From: Caulobacter sp. X
GTDB taxonomy: Bacteria > Pseudomonadota > Alphaproteobacteria > Caulobacterales > Caulobacteraceae
DNA: 64,000 nt
Direction: 5' to 3'
Assembly (NCBI RefSeq): GCF_002742635.1
Contig: NZ_PEGF01000002.1
Coordinates: forward strand, 372,001-436,000
The number at the start of each line of letters is the position of its first letter. Within the stretch, counting starts at the first letter, position 1. Positions 35,972 to 44,843 of the stretch are shown piece by piece. A model generated the notes under the pieces. The model saw nothing but the letters and a program-made list of their open reading frames with translations, ran no database searches and was not told the origin of the DNA. The position numbers were made by a program, and so were the translations under genes.

Positions 35972-37258
35972 ATGAGCGGACATTCGACCTATCAACCCAA
36001 GACCGGTTTCGAGCGCTGGCTCGACGCCCGTCTGCCGATCGTGCGTCTGGGCTACGACTCGTTCGTCGACTACCCCACGCCGCGTAATCTGAACTACTGG
36101 TGGACCTTCGGCGGCATCCTGTCGCTGTGCCTGGCCTCGCAGCTGATCACCGGCATCATCCTGGTGATGCACTACACGCCGAGCGCCGCCGGCGCCTTCG
36201 CGTCGGTCGAGCACATCATGCGCGACGTGAACTACGGCTGGCTGATCCGCTACATGCACGCCAACGGCGCGTCGATGTTCTTCATCGCCGTCTACATCCA
36301 CATGCTGCGCGGCCTGTACTACGGCTCCTACAAGGCGCCCCGCGAAGTGCTGTGGCTGCTGGGCTGCGTGATCTATCTGCTGATGATGGCGACCGCCTTC
36401 ATGGGCTACGTCCTGCCTTGGGGCCAGATGTCGTTCCACGGCGCCGTCGTGATCACCAACCTGTTCGGCGCCCTGCCGCTGGTCGGCGAAAGCATCACCA
36501 CCTGGCTGTGGGGCGGCTTCGCGGTCGACAACCCGACCCTGAACCGCTTCTTCTCGCTGCACTACCTGCTGCCCTTCATGATCGCGGGCGTCGTGATCCT
36601 GCACGTCTGGGCGCTGCACGTGGTGGGCCAGAACAACCCGACCGGCGTCGAGCCGAAGTCGAAGGCCGACACCGTGCCCTTCACGCCGTACGCGACGGTG
36701 AAGGACGGCTTCGCGATGAGCGTCTTCCTGATCCTCTTCGCCTTCTTCGTCTTCTACATGCCGAACGCCCTGGGCCACGCCGACAACTACATCGAGGCCA
36801 ACCCGCTGGTGACGCCGTCGCACATCGTTCCGGAATGGTACTTCCTGCCGTTCTACGCGATCCTGCGCGCCGTGCCGGACAAGCTGATGGGCGTGCTGGC
36901 CATGTTCGGCGCCATCGCCTGCCTGTTCGCCCTGCCGTGGCTGGACACCTCGAAGGTGCGCTCGATGCGCTACCGCCCGACCGCGAAGATCTACTTCGTG
37001 TTCTTCCTGGTGGCCTCCTGCGTCCTGGGCGTCTGCGGCGCTAAGCTGCCCGACGATCCGGTGATCCCGCACCTGACCACCTTCCAGCTGATGGGTTCCG
37101 ACCTGAACAGCTTCGTGTGGCTCAGCCGCGTCGCCGCCCTCTACTACTTCGCTTTCTTCCTGGTCGTGCTGCCGGTCCTGGGTCTGGTCGAGAAGACCCT
37201 GCCCGTGCCGGACTCGATCGCCTCGCCGGCCCTGTCGGCCGACGCCAAGAAGGGTTGA
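35972..37258 (+). CDS. petB: Ubiquinol-cytochrome c reductase, cytochrome b subunit
   Basis: 428 residues with the usual eight helices. The haem-ligating His pairs lie in helices B and D, and [16 protein letters not shown] contains the ubiquinol-site PEWY motif. [25 protein letters not shown] is the conserved quinone-site region. It starts five bases after petA and ends five bases before petC. It carries the two b haems and the Qo and Qi sites of complex III. Confidence 0.97.
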   Translation: MSGHSTYQPKTGFERWLDARLPIVRLGYDSFVDYPTPRNLNYWWTFGGILSLCLASQLITGIILVMHYTPSAAGAFASVEHIMRDVNYGWLIRYMHANGASMFFIAVYIHMLRGLYYGSYKAPREVLWLLGCVIYLLMMATAFMGYVLPWGQMSFHGAVVITNLFGALPLVGESITTWLWGGFAVDNPTLNRFFSLHYLLPFMIAGVVILHVWALHVVGQNNPTGVEPKSKADTVPFTPYATVKDGFAMSVFLILFAFFVFYMPNALGHADNYIEANPLVTPSHIVPEWYFLPFYAILRAVPDKLMGVLAMFGAIACLFALPWLDTSKVRSMRYRPTAKIYFVFFLVASCVLGVCGAKLPDDPVIPHLTTFQLMGSDLNSFVWLSRVAALYYFAFFLVVLPVLGLVEKTLPVPDSIASPALSADAKKG

Positions 37259-37263
37259 TCCCG

Positions 37264-38118
37264 ATGCTCCGCAAACTCTCGGTTATCGCGGCGGCGGCGG
37301 GTCTCCTGGTCGCCGGCGCCGCCGGCCCGGCCCTCGCCAACGGCGGCGCGCTGGAAGCCAAGGACGTCCACTGGTCGTTCGAAGGCCCCTTCGGCAAGTT
37401 CGACCAGGCCCAGCTGCAACGCGGCTTCAAGGTCTATCGCGAGGTCTGCTCGGCCTGCCACTCGCTGAAGCTGGTGGCGTTCCGCAACCTCGGCGACAAG
37501 GGCGGGCCCTTCTATAACGAGAAGTACCCGAACTCGAACGACAACCCGTGGGTCAAGGCGATCGCCAAGGACTACGAGGTCGCCGACATCGACGGCGAGA
37601 CCGGCGACGCCATCAAGCGTCCGGCCACCAGCGCCGACCACTTCCCGGGTCCGTTCGCCAACGAAGCCGCGGCTCGCGCCAGCAACGGCGGCGCCCTGCC
37701 GCCGGACATGTCGCTGCTGGCCAAGGCGCGCGAAGAGGGCCCGGCTCACATCTATTCGATCGTGACCGGCTACGTGACGCCGCCCAAGGGCCTGACGGTC
37801 CCGACCGGCGGTCACTACAACCCCTACTTCCCGGGCGACCTGACCTCGGCCTGGCATGGCAGCCATGAACACGTCCCCCCGGGCGGCTTCATCGCCATGG
37901 CCCCGCCGCTGAAGGACGGCCTGGTCTCGTTCGACGACGGCACCAAGTCGACCCTCGACCAGCAGGCCAAGGACGTCTCGGCCTTCCTGATGTGGGCCGC
38001 CGAGCCCAAGCTGGAAGAGCGCAAGCAGACCGGCTTCGCCGTGCTGATCTACCTCGTCCTGCTGAGCGGCCTGCTGTACGCCAGCTACAAGGCCGTGTGG
38101 CGCAACGAGTCGCACTGA
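37264..38118 (+). CDS. petC: Ubiquinol-cytochrome c reductase, cytochrome c1 subunit
   Basis: 284 residues from ATG 37264, where a cleavable signal (MLRKLSVIAAAAGLLVAGAAGPALA) begins. The haem-binding CSACH lies near residue 65 in VYREVCSACHSLKLVAFRNL. A later Met in the MAPPLKDG segment is the likely axial ligand, and a C-terminal membrane anchor (FAVLIYLVLLSGLLYASYKAVW) completes the family pattern. Last gene of the bc1 operon; a strong terminator follows at 38197-38226. Confidence 0.96.
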   Translation: MLRKLSVIAAAAGLLVAGAAGPALANGGALEAKDVHWSFEGPFGKFDQAQLQRGFKVYREVCSACHSLKLVAFRNLGDKGGPFYNEKYPNSNDNPWVKAIAKDYEVADIDGETGDAIKRPATSADHFPGPFANEAAARASNGGALPPDMSLLAKAREEGPAHIYSIVTGYVTPPKGLTVPTGGHYNPYFPGDLTSAWHGSHEHVPPGGFIAMAPPLKDGLVSFDDGTKSTLDQQAKDVSAFLMWAAEPKLEERKQTGFAVLIYLVLLSGLLYASYKAVWRNESH

Positions 38119-38196
38119 GCCTGCCTGAGCAGGCTCAGCCTTATAGATGGAGCGCGGTGACGCGCTCCGGGCGGTCCTGTTGCTCTGAAGTTCGAA

Positions 38197-38226
38197 AGGC
38201 CCGGCGGCGACGCCGGGCCTTTTTCT
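38197..38226 (+). terminator. Intrinsic terminator of petABC
   Basis: Ten-base perfect stem AGGCCCGGCG/CGCCGGGCCT with a four-base loop followed by TTTTCTTT, 78 bases past the petC stop. A second GC-rich hairpin (GGAGCGCG/CGCGCTCC) precedes it at 38151-38170. Confidence 0.92.
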
Positions 38227-38249
38227 TTACGGCTGCTTTTCTCGGGACC

Positions 38250-39008
38250 TTACGGCGCCACCGACAAGGTCCGCCCCTCGGCGTCCAGCCTCAGGCGATG
38301 CCTGGCCCAGAGACCGGTTCCCAGGGTCCCGCTGACGCCCTCGGGCAGGTCGTCCGCCAGGGTGGCCGGCACGTTCTCGGCCAGGACGCCGCCGATCGAC
38401 AGGGCCCGTAGCCGCGCGGGCGCCTTGTGGCGGGCGTTGGCGTCCAGCTTGCCCGTCGCGCTCGCGTCGCGGCTCGAAAGGCGGGTCATGGCCTTGGAGG
38501 CCGTGTCGATCGCGAAGGCCCCGTAGAAGGCGCGCGGACCGTCGCTGACGCCCGCGGCCACCGTGGGCAAGCCCTCGATCATCGAGACGGGGAACACCAC
38601 CTGGCGCCTGGCGCGCCAGGGCCGGTCGATGCGCAGCCGGCAGCGGGCGAAGTCGATCTCGACGCTATGTCCGGCCAGGACGTCCATGCCGATGACGCCG
38701 GCGATCGGCGTGACGAAGCCCGCGCCCCGGGCGTCAAGATCGGCGATCTTGACCGACACCGCTGCGGCCGTCAGCCCGGCCACCCGTACGGGCGCGGTGA
38801 ATTCCGGCTCGAGAATGCCCTCCATCTGGGCCTTGGTGTCGTGCAGCAGGGTGCGCGGGGCCGACAGGTCGATCACGTAGTCGCCGGCCATGACGCCGAT
38901 CACCGCCGGGGCCACGACCGCGCCGTTCTCGAACCAGCAGTCGGTCTCGCCCGCGTGGGCGACGGCCAGCGGCGTCATCAGGACGAGAAGCGCAAGACGG
39001 AAACGCAT
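38250..39008 (-). CDS. Periplasmic retropepsin-like aspartic protease family protein
   Basis: 252 residues with a signal peptide (MRFRLALLVLMTPLAVAHAG). Two halves each resemble a retropepsin-type aspartic protease lobe. The first reads GDYVIDLSAPRTLLH with Asp but Leu-Ser instead of Thr-Gly, and GVIGMDVLAGHSVEIDFARCRLRI matches the family's conserved second part. The second lobe has GAFAIDTASKAMTRL (Asp-Thr-Ala) and GTLGTGLWARHRLRLDAEGRTLSV. The family includes membrane-linked and periplasmic peptidase-like proteins of mostly unknown role. The altered first active-site triplet makes activity uncertain. Confidence 0.7.
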   Translation of the reverse strand: MRFRLALLVLMTPLAVAHAGETDCWFENGAVVAPAVIGVMAGDYVIDLSAPRTLLHDTKAQMEGILEPEFTAPVRVAGLTAAAVSVKIADLDARGAGFVTPIAGVIGMDVLAGHSVEIDFARCRLRIDRPWRARRQVVFPVSMIEGLPTVAAGVSDGPRAFYGAFAIDTASKAMTRLSSRDASATGKLDANARHKAPARLRALSIGGVLAENVPATLADDLPEGVSGTLGTGLWARHRLRLDAEGRTLSVAP

Positions 39009-39056
39009 ATCAGCGAGCCTAGCTTAGCTGTCCGTCGCGCGCGACGGCTTTGCCGA

Positions 39057-39737
39057 TTATGCCTCGCCCTTGCCGCCGCTTGAGCGCTGGAACAGCTGGA
39101 AGGTCCGCAGCAGCGCGAGATGCGCGCTGTCGGGGTGGTGGCCGCTGGGCGCCACGAAGGCGTGGCCGGCCTCGTAGAGATAGATCGGCAGGTCGGGGTG
39201 GGCCTCGCGGATCGCCTCGACATCGGCCAGCGGGATCATCGGATCGGTCTTGCCGAAGTGCAGGATGGTCGGGACCTTCGGGGTCTCGTTCCTGTAGGCC
39301 GCGATGTCGCCGCCGTAGAAGGCCGCCACCGCGGTGAGGCCTTCGCAGCGGCAGGCGGCCAGCCAGGCCGTGGTGCCGCCATAGCAGAAGCCCATGGCGA
39401 ACACCGGCCCCTCCAGGGCGTCGATCGCCGTCTGGACGCGGGGCAGGGTCGAGGCGCCCCAGCCGGTAAGCCGGCCCATCTCCATCCGCGCGTCCAGGAT
39501 CGCCGGCTCGGTGTCGGCCAAGGGGAAGTCGGCGTCGGCGGCGTCCATCAGGCTGGGGACGATCACCTCATAGCCTTGCTCGGCCAGGCGGCTGGACAGC
39601 TCGCGAAGATGCGGCGTGACGCCCCAGATCGCATGCAGCATCACCACGCCGCCGCGCCGAGCCTCCTGGGCGGGCTCATGCCAGGCCGAGAACGGCGCGC
39701 CGTCGCGCGTGGCCAGAGCGATCCGCTGTCCCATCAC
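39057..39737 (-). CDS. Dienelactone hydrolase family protein (copy 2 of tandem pair)
   Basis: 226 residues of the dienelactone hydrolase family. The nucleophile is Cys in AMGFCYGGTTAWLAA, the usual Gly-x-Cys-x-Gly-Gly form, with Asp in GKTDPMIPLADVEA and His in YEAGHAFVAP completing the triad. The family hydrolyses dienelactone or other cyclic esters. It is a tandem paralogue of the next gene: the start overlaps its stop by four bases. Substrate unknown; no aromatic-degradation genes are near. Confidence 0.88.
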   Translation of the reverse strand: MMGQRIALATRDGAPFSAWHEPAQEARRGGVVMLHAIWGVTPHLRELSSRLAEQGYEVIVPSLMDAADADFPLADTEPAILDARMEMGRLTGWGASTLPRVQTAIDALEGPVFAMGFCYGGTTAWLAACRCEGLTAVAAFYGGDIAAYRNETPKVPTILHFGKTDPMIPLADVEAIREAHPDLPIYLYEAGHAFVAPSGHHPDSAHLALLRTFQLFQRSSGGKGEA

Positions 39738-40414
39738 GAGGCCCCGTGTTCCGCGAAGAACGCGACCGTGCGCTGGCGGGCCAGTTCGGCGTCAGCGAGG
39801 TCGGAGTCCGGGCGACCGTCGTTGTTGAAGCCGTGGCCGCTGGCCTCGTAGACATAGACCGGAACCTCGGGGTGGGCGGTCCAGATGGCGGCCTTCACCT
39901 CCTCGGCGGGGATATGAGGGTCCTTGGCGCCCAGGTGGACGATCACCGGCGCCTTCAGGTCGAACTTGGCCATGCCCGCGACCCCGCCGCCATAATAGCT
40001 GGACGCCGCCGACAGGCCTTCGCAGCGCGCCGCCGCCAGCCAAGCCATGGTCCCGCCATAGCAGTAGCCGACCACGAAGACGGGACCTCGCCCCTTCAGG
40101 AAGTCGATGCACGCCTGGATGTCGCCCATGGCGTTGTCGGGGCCGTTGGCCAGGGCCAGGTCCTTGCCGCGGGCGAAGCCGGCTTCATCATGCAGGGCGG
40201 TGAAGCCCTTCTCGCCGCGATCGAACATCGACGGCGCTAGCACCTCGAAACCCCGCGCCGCCCAACGGGCGACGTCCTCGTGGACGTACTGATCGAGGCC
40301 GAAGATCTCCTGGATCACGATCACGCCGCCCTTGCGCGGGCCTTCCGGCTCGGCATGCAGGGCGGTGAACGAAAAGCCGTCGTGGGCGGCGGTCAGGGCG
40401 ATCATCTGGGCCAT
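39734..40414 (-). CDS. Dienelactone hydrolase family protein (copy 1 of tandem pair)
   Basis: 226 residues from ATG 40414, which has a GGGGAG ribosome site eight bases upstream; a TTG five codons earlier is less likely. Triad residues are visible: Cys in VVGYCYGGTMAWLAA, Asp in GAKDPHIPAEEV and His in EASGHGFNNDG. IVIQEIFGLDQYVHEDVARWAARGFEVLAPSMF is the typical N-terminal family stretch. Upstream member of an overlapping pair of related genes, probably made by duplication. Substrate unknown. Confidence 0.88.
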   Translation of the reverse strand: MAQMIALTAAHDGFSFTALHAEPEGPRKGGVIVIQEIFGLDQYVHEDVARWAARGFEVLAPSMFDRGEKGFTALHDEAGFARGKDLALANGPDNAMGDIQACIDFLKGRGPVFVVGYCYGGTMAWLAAARCEGLSAASSYYGGGVAGMAKFDLKAPVIVHLGAKDPHIPAEEVKAAIWTAHPEVPVYVYEASGHGFNNDGRPDSDLADAELARQRTVAFFAEHGAS

Positions 40415-40478
40415 ACGCTGACTCCCCAATGAGAAACGGCCGGGGCGTCTCCGCTCCGGCCGCTGATATCTTGAACGC

Positions 40479-41579
40479 CTAGACGTTGAAGCGGAAGTGC
40501 ATCACGTCGCCATCCTTGACGACGTACTCCTTGCCCTCGGCCCGCATCTTGCCGGCTTCCTTGGCGCCGGCCTCACCGCCCAGCTTGATGAAGTCGTCGA
40601 AGGCGATGGTCTCGGCGCGGATGTAGCCCTTCTCGAAGTCGGTGTGGATGACGCCGGCCGCCTGCGGGCCGGTGTCGCCGACGTGGATGGTCCAGGCGCG
40701 GGCTTCCTTGGGGCCGACCGTGAAGTAGGTCTGCAGGTTCAGGAGCTTGTAGGCTTCGCGGATCAGGCGGTTCAGGCCCGGCTCCTCCAGACCCAGGGTC
40801 TCGAGGAACTCGGCGCGTTCGGCCGCGTCCAGCATGGCGATCTCGCTCTCGATCTGGGCCGAGATGACGACGCTCTTGGCGTTGTCCTTGGCGGCGCGCT
40901 CGGCCACCAGGTCGCTGTACTTGTTGCCCTTGTCGGCGCTGCCTTCATCGACGTTGCAGACATAGAGGGCCGGCAGCGAGGTCAAGAGCTGCAGCATGTG
41001 CCAGGCCTTCTCGTCCTCCTTGTCGATGGTCGCGGCGCGGGCCGGGCGGCCCTCGCGCAGCTGGGCCAGGGCCAGGTTGACCAGACGCAGGGTGTTGGCG
41101 GCTTCCTTGTCGCCGCCCGACTTGGCCTTCTTCTCGATGGCCGGCAGGCGCTTTTCCAGGCTCTCCAGGTCGGCCAGCATCAGCTCCATCTCGATGATCT
41201 CGAGATCGCTGAGCGGGTCGATGCGGCCTTCGACGTGGGTGATGTCGTCGTCCTCGAAGCAGCGCGCGACGAAGGCCACGGCGTCGCAGTCGCGGATATT
41301 GGCCAGGAACTGGTTGCCCAGGCCCTCGCCCTTGGACGCGCCGCGCACCAGGCCGGCGATGTCCACGAAGGTGATCCGGGCCGGGATGATCTCCTTGGAG
41401 CCGGCGACCTTGGCCAGGGCCTCCAGGCGCGGCTCGGGCACGGCGACGTCGCCGGTGTTGGGCTCGATCGTGCAGAACGGATAGTTGGCGGCCTGGGCCG
41501 ACGCCGTCTGGGTCAGGGCGTTGAACAGGGTGGACTTGCCGACGTTGGGCAGGCCGACGATGGCGACTTTCAGGGCCAT
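40479..41579 (-). CDS. ychF: Ribosome-binding ATPase/GTPase YchF (Obg-like)
   Basis: 366 residues, the standard length. The P-loop is GLPNVGKSTLFNALTQT, switch-region DIAGLVRGASKGEGLGNQFL follows, and YVCNVDEG replaces the usual NKxD (ATP preference of this family). A coiled-coil segment lies in 130-200 and the C-terminal TGS domain ends at the stop. YchF binds ribosomes and the proteasome-like machinery in stress response. It is transcribed away from the pirin gene (41703). Confidence 0.95.
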   Translation of the reverse strand: MALKVAIVGLPNVGKSTLFNALTQTASAQAANYPFCTIEPNTGDVAVPEPRLEALAKVAGSKEIIPARITFVDIAGLVRGASKGEGLGNQFLANIRDCDAVAFVARCFEDDDITHVEGRIDPLSDLEIIEMELMLADLESLEKRLPAIEKKAKSGGDKEAANTLRLVNLALAQLREGRPARAATIDKEDEKAWHMLQLLTSLPALYVCNVDEGSADKGNKYSDLVAERAAKDNAKSVVISAQIESEIAMLDAAERAEFLETLGLEEPGLNRLIREAYKLLNLQTYFTVGPKEARAWTIHVGDTGPQAAGVIHTDFEKGYIRAETIAFDDFIKLGGEAGAKEAGKMRAEGKEYVVKDGDVMHFRFNV

Positions 41580-41702
41580 GGAACTCTCGTGAATTTCGTT
41601 GGCGCGCGCTTAGCACGGATGGCCGCGAAAGGCGAACCGGCGCGGCCCTCTTGCGCTAACCGCAACAAGATCTGATATCGATCGTCGAACAAGGAGTCCG
41701 TC

Positions 41703-42533
41703 ATGAGCGTTCGTCCCGTCCTGAAGATCGTCAAGGGCCTGCCCGCCTCGGATGGCGACGGCGTGCGTTTGACCCGCATGCTGGGCACGCCCGAAGCCCA
41801 GATGTTCGATCCGTTCCTGATGCTGGACTGTTTCGACAACGACCAGGCGTCGGACTACATGGGCGGCTTTCCGGACCACCCGCATCGCGGTTTCGAGACC
41901 GTGACCTACATGCTGGAAGGCCGGATGCGTCACAAGGACAACACCGGCCGCGAGGGCGTGATCGGGCCGGGCGGAATCCAGTGGATGCGCGCGGGCAAGG
42001 GCATCGTCCACTCCGAGATGCCCGAGCAGTCGGAAGGCCGCATGCGCGGCTTCCAGCTGTGGGTGAACCTGCCGGCCAAGCTGAAGATGAGCGCGCCCGG
42101 CTATCAGGAGTTCGAGGCCGACAGCATTCCGGTCGAGGCCCGCGACGGCGGCGTCTCGGTCAAGGTGATCTCGGGCGCGACCGATGGCGGCGTGGCCGGT
42201 CCGATCGGCGGCGGCGCGGTGGACGCCCTCTATTTCGACGTGGTGCTGCCGGCGGGAACGGTCTTCGAGGAGCCGGTCGGCGACGATCGCAACGCCATGC
42301 TGGCGGTCTATGAGGGCAAGGTCCGCGTCGCCCACGACACGGTGGAGGCGCTGTCGGGCGTGTTCCTCGGCCGCGGCGACACCGTCCGCGTCGAGGCGGT
42401 CACCGACGCTCGCGTCCTGCTGCTGGCCGGCCGTCCGATCGGCGAGCCGGTCTTCTGGCACGGCCCGTTCGTGATGAACTCCCGCGACGAGATCGTCCAG
42501 GCGTTCGACGACTTCCAGCGCGGCCGCTTCTAG
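41703..42533 (+). CDS. Pirin family protein
   Basis: 276 residues, typical of pirin bicupins. The N-terminal cupin has the metal motif FPDHPHRGFETVTYMLEGRMRHKDN and GPGGIQWMRAGKGIVHSEMPE, with the His/His/Glu iron ligands. The C-terminal half (EEPVGDDRNAMLAVYEG) is the second cupin. Bacterial pirins are often quercetinase-like or bind redox enzymes. It ends in a CTAG that also supplies the stop of the convergent response regulator gene. Confidence 0.93.
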   Translation: MSVRPVLKIVKGLPASDGDGVRLTRMLGTPEAQMFDPFLMLDCFDNDQASDYMGGFPDHPHRGFETVTYMLEGRMRHKDNTGREGVIGPGGIQWMRAGKGIVHSEMPEQSEGRMRGFQLWVNLPAKLKMSAPGYQEFEADSIPVEARDGGVSVKVISGATDGGVAGPIGGGAVDALYFDVVLPAGTVFEEPVGDDRNAMLAVYEGKVRVAHDTVEALSGVFLGRGDTVRVEAVTDARVLLLAGRPIGEPVFWHGPFVMNSRDEIVQAFDDFQRGRF

Positions 42534-42919
42534 ACCTGATACGGCGGCGCGGTCTTCAGCAGCGTCTGGACCACCGAGCCGAGCTGCCCCTCCGAAACCG
42601 GCTTGAACAGCACCGCGGCGGGGTGGTGGCTCTCGATCCGCTCCAGCGTCGCCGGCTCGCGCGAGCCGGTGATGAAGATGACCTTGGAGCCGACCTGTTC
42701 GCTGATGTCCTCCGACGCCTGGATGCCGTCGCGCTCGCCCTGCAGGCGCACGTCCATCAGCACGAGATAGGGCTGGTGAGCGTGGGCCATCTCCAGCGCG
42801 CTGTCGGCGGTGGCCGCCGTGCCGCAGACCTCCAGGCCCATGTCCTCGACATAGATGCGCAGAGTCTCGGTGATGATGAACTCGTCGTCGACGATCAGGA
42901 CGCGGTTGGGGTGCAGCAT
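42530..42919 (-). CDS. Single-domain response regulator
   Basis: 129 residues from the ATG at 42919, chosen because it overlaps the kinase stop as ATGA. One receiver domain: VLIVDDEF with acidic Asp pair, VLMDVRL with the phosphorylated Asp near residue 52, FITGS (Thr switch) and FKPVSE (Lys). There is no output domain. In alphaproteobacteria such proteins often pair with HisKA_2 kinases, as LovR does with LovK. It is the last gene of a hydrolase-kinase-regulator operon and shares its stop CTAG with the convergent pirin gene. Confidence 0.9.
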   Translation of the reverse strand: MLHPNRVLIVDDEFIITETLRIYVEDMGLEVCGTAATADSALEMAHAHQPYLVLMDVRLQGERDGIQASEDISEQVGSKVIFITGSREPATLERIESHHPAAVLFKPVSEGQLGSVVQTLLKTAPPYQV

Positions 42920-43998
42920 CAGGCGGTCCTCGGCGTGGGAAGGCGCGCCTCCCAGCACACGCCCTTAGTCTGAATCGCCTCGATGCGTCCGCCCAGCTGT
43001 CGGACCAGCCCGTCGACGATCGAAAGTCCCGAGGTCTTTTGCTTCTGAAAGTCCTGGGGCAGGCCGACGCCGTTGTCGGCGACGCGCAGCACCACCTCGC
43101 CATCTCCTTGCGCGCCCAGGCTGACGTTGATCTCGCCTGAACCGGCGGGGAAGGCGTGCCTCATGGCGTTGGTCGTCAGCTCGGTGACCAGCAGGCCCAG
43201 CGGCGCGGCGAAGTCCAGGTCGACGGCCAGCGGGGCGACGTCCAGCGCCAGGGTCACCGTCTCGGGCGCGTCGAGGCGCAGGTGCGCGACGAGATCCTTC
43301 AGGAACGCCCCGACGTCAAAGGTCTTGAGATCCGCCGAGCCCATTAGCTGGTGATGCACCAGGCCCAGGGCGAAGATCCGTTTGCGCAGTTCATCCATGG
43401 CGGCCTTGGCGGAGGGATCCTCAAGCCTTCGCGCCCGCATCAGCAGCAGGCCGTCGACGACCTGCAGGTTGTTCTTCACCCGGTGATAGACCTCGCGCAG
43501 CAGAAGGTCCCGCTGCGCCAGCGCCGCCGTGCGTTCGGCGACCAACTGCTCGAGCCGTTCGTTGGCCTCGCTCAGCGCCTGCTGGGCCGCCTTCTCCTCG
43601 TTGATTTTCGCGACCACGGCCTGGCGGGCGGCGATCAGCTCCAGCTCATAGGCGCGTCGCTCTGGGGCCGAGAACAGCGCGCCGTATCGGCCTTCACCCT
43701 CGGCGCCCGGCGTCACCGTCAGCAGGACCGCGCGCGGCCGTCCATCGGCGTGGTCGAGCTCCAGGAAGATTTCCTCGGCCGCGCCCTCCGTCAGCAGGGC
43801 GTGCTCGACCTTCAGCGCATAGACGAACTGCGACGAGCGGGTCAGCAGGGTCCGCAGGGGACGACCGATGACATCCTCACGGGGCAAGCCGACCATCTGG
43901 GCCATCCTGAGATTGGCCTCCTGGATGATCATGTCTCCGTCGGCCTCGAAGAGGCCTACCGGAGCGGACTTCCCCAGTTCCTTGTCGCCGGTGCTCAA
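42919..43998 (-). CDS. PAS-HisKA_2 sensor histidine kinase
   Basis: 359 residues if it starts at the TTG at 43998, which overlaps the hydrolase stop as TTGA and has GGCGGAG upstream. The annotatable frame could extend further upstream only into the hydrolase gene. Residues about 8-120 form a PAS domain (APVGLFEADGDMIIQEANLRMAQMVGLPREDVIGRPL). A coiled coil (about 135-185) follows, then the HisKA_2 dimerisation motif REVYHRVKNNLQVVDGLLLMRARRL with the phospho-accepting His, and an ATPase domain with ELTTNAMRHAF and VADNGVGLP. Co-transcribed with an RsbQ-like hydrolase and a single-domain regulator. Confidence 0.88.
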   Translation of the reverse strand: MSTGDKELGKSAPVGLFEADGDMIIQEANLRMAQMVGLPREDVIGRPLRTLLTRSSQFVYALKVEHALLTEGAAEEIFLELDHADGRPRAVLLTVTPGAEGEGRYGALFSAPERRAYELELIAARQAVVAKINEEKAAQQALSEANERLEQLVAERTAALAQRDLLLREVYHRVKNNLQVVDGLLLMRARRLEDPSAKAAMDELRKRIFALGLVHHQLMGSADLKTFDVGAFLKDLVAHLRLDAPETVTLALDVAPLAVDLDFAAPLGLLVTELTTNAMRHAFPAGSGEINVSLGAQGDGEVVLRVADNGVGLPQDFQKQKTSGLSIVDGLVRQLGGRIEAIQTKGVCWEARLPTPRTA

Positions 43999-44843
43999 GA
44001 GGGCGTCTCCGCCAGGAACCGCTCGATGGCGGCGACGACGGTCGCCGGGGCGCTGAGCTGAGGATAGTGCCCTCGGACGTCCATGACCTCGAGGCGGGCG
44101 TGCGGGATGTGATCGGCCAGAAAGCGCGCCGCGGCCAGCGGAACGACCACGTCGGCCTTGGCCTGCAGGACGGCCGTCGGGACCTTGCACGCGGAGAGAT
44201 GCGCGCGATGGTCCGACATGAAGGTCGCTTCGGCGAAGCGGCGGGTCAGCTCGGCGTTCTCGCGGCTGAAGCTGAAGACCAGCTCCTGGGTCAGGGCGGG
44301 ATTGTCGGGCTGGTCCATGACGCGGGGCGCCAGGGCCCGGGCCCAGCCTTGGAAATCCAGCTCCATCAGGCCCAGGAAGTCCTCGACGTCCTTCGGATCG
44401 AAGCCGCCTTCGTAGCCGGCGTCGTTCAGATAGCGCGGCGAGGCGCCGATCATGATCAGCCGGCCGATCCGATCGGTGCGCAGGCTGGCGAGCAGGGAGA
44501 TCATGCCCGAGACCGAATGGCCCACGATGCTGGCGTCCCGCAGGTCCAGAGCCTCGAGAATCTTCACAAGGTCGTCGGCGTAGCCTTCCAGGCCGCGATA
44601 GCGGTCCGCGTCATAGCGCGCGAAGTCCGAGGCGCCGGATCCAATGTGGTCGTAGAGGATCACGCGCCGCTTGGCCGAGAGGTCCGGCGCCATCCGCGAC
44701 CAGATCGTTTGATCCGTGCCAAAGCCATGCAGCAGGACAAGCGGCGGCTCGCCAACGCCCACCTCGCTCACGGCGTGCGCCTTGAGCATGGCCTCTTCGC
44801 GTTCGGACAAGGCGTGGGCCCGCCGGACGACCAGATACGGCAT
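43995..44843 (-). CDS. RsbQ/KAI2-like alpha/beta hydrolase
   Basis: 282 residues from ATG 44843, which has GGGAGGAG ten bases upstream; a start at 44789 would remove an 18-residue extension and better match RsbQ length. It closely follows the RsbQ/KAI2/D14 pattern: VLLHGFGTDQTIW, IVGHSVSGMISLLASL (nucleophile Ser), LIMIGASPRYLNDAGYEGGFDP, Asp in AKADVVVPL and His in RGHYPQLSAP. In Bacillus, RsbQ feeds an unknown hydrophobic signal into the PAS protein RsbP. Here the gene is the first of an operon with a PAS histidine kinase, suggesting an equivalent sensing pair. Confidence 0.9.
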   Translation of the reverse strand: MPYLVVRRAHALSEREEAMLKAHAVSEVGVGEPPLVLLHGFGTDQTIWSRMAPDLSAKRRVILYDHIGSGASDFARYDADRYRGLEGYADDLVKILEALDLRDASIVGHSVSGMISLLASLRTDRIGRLIMIGASPRYLNDAGYEGGFDPKDVEDFLGLMELDFQGWARALAPRVMDQPDNPALTQELVFSFSRENAELTRRFAEATFMSDHRAHLSACKVPTAVLQAKADVVVPLAAARFLADHIPHARLEVMDVRGHYPQLSAPATVVAAIERFLAETPS

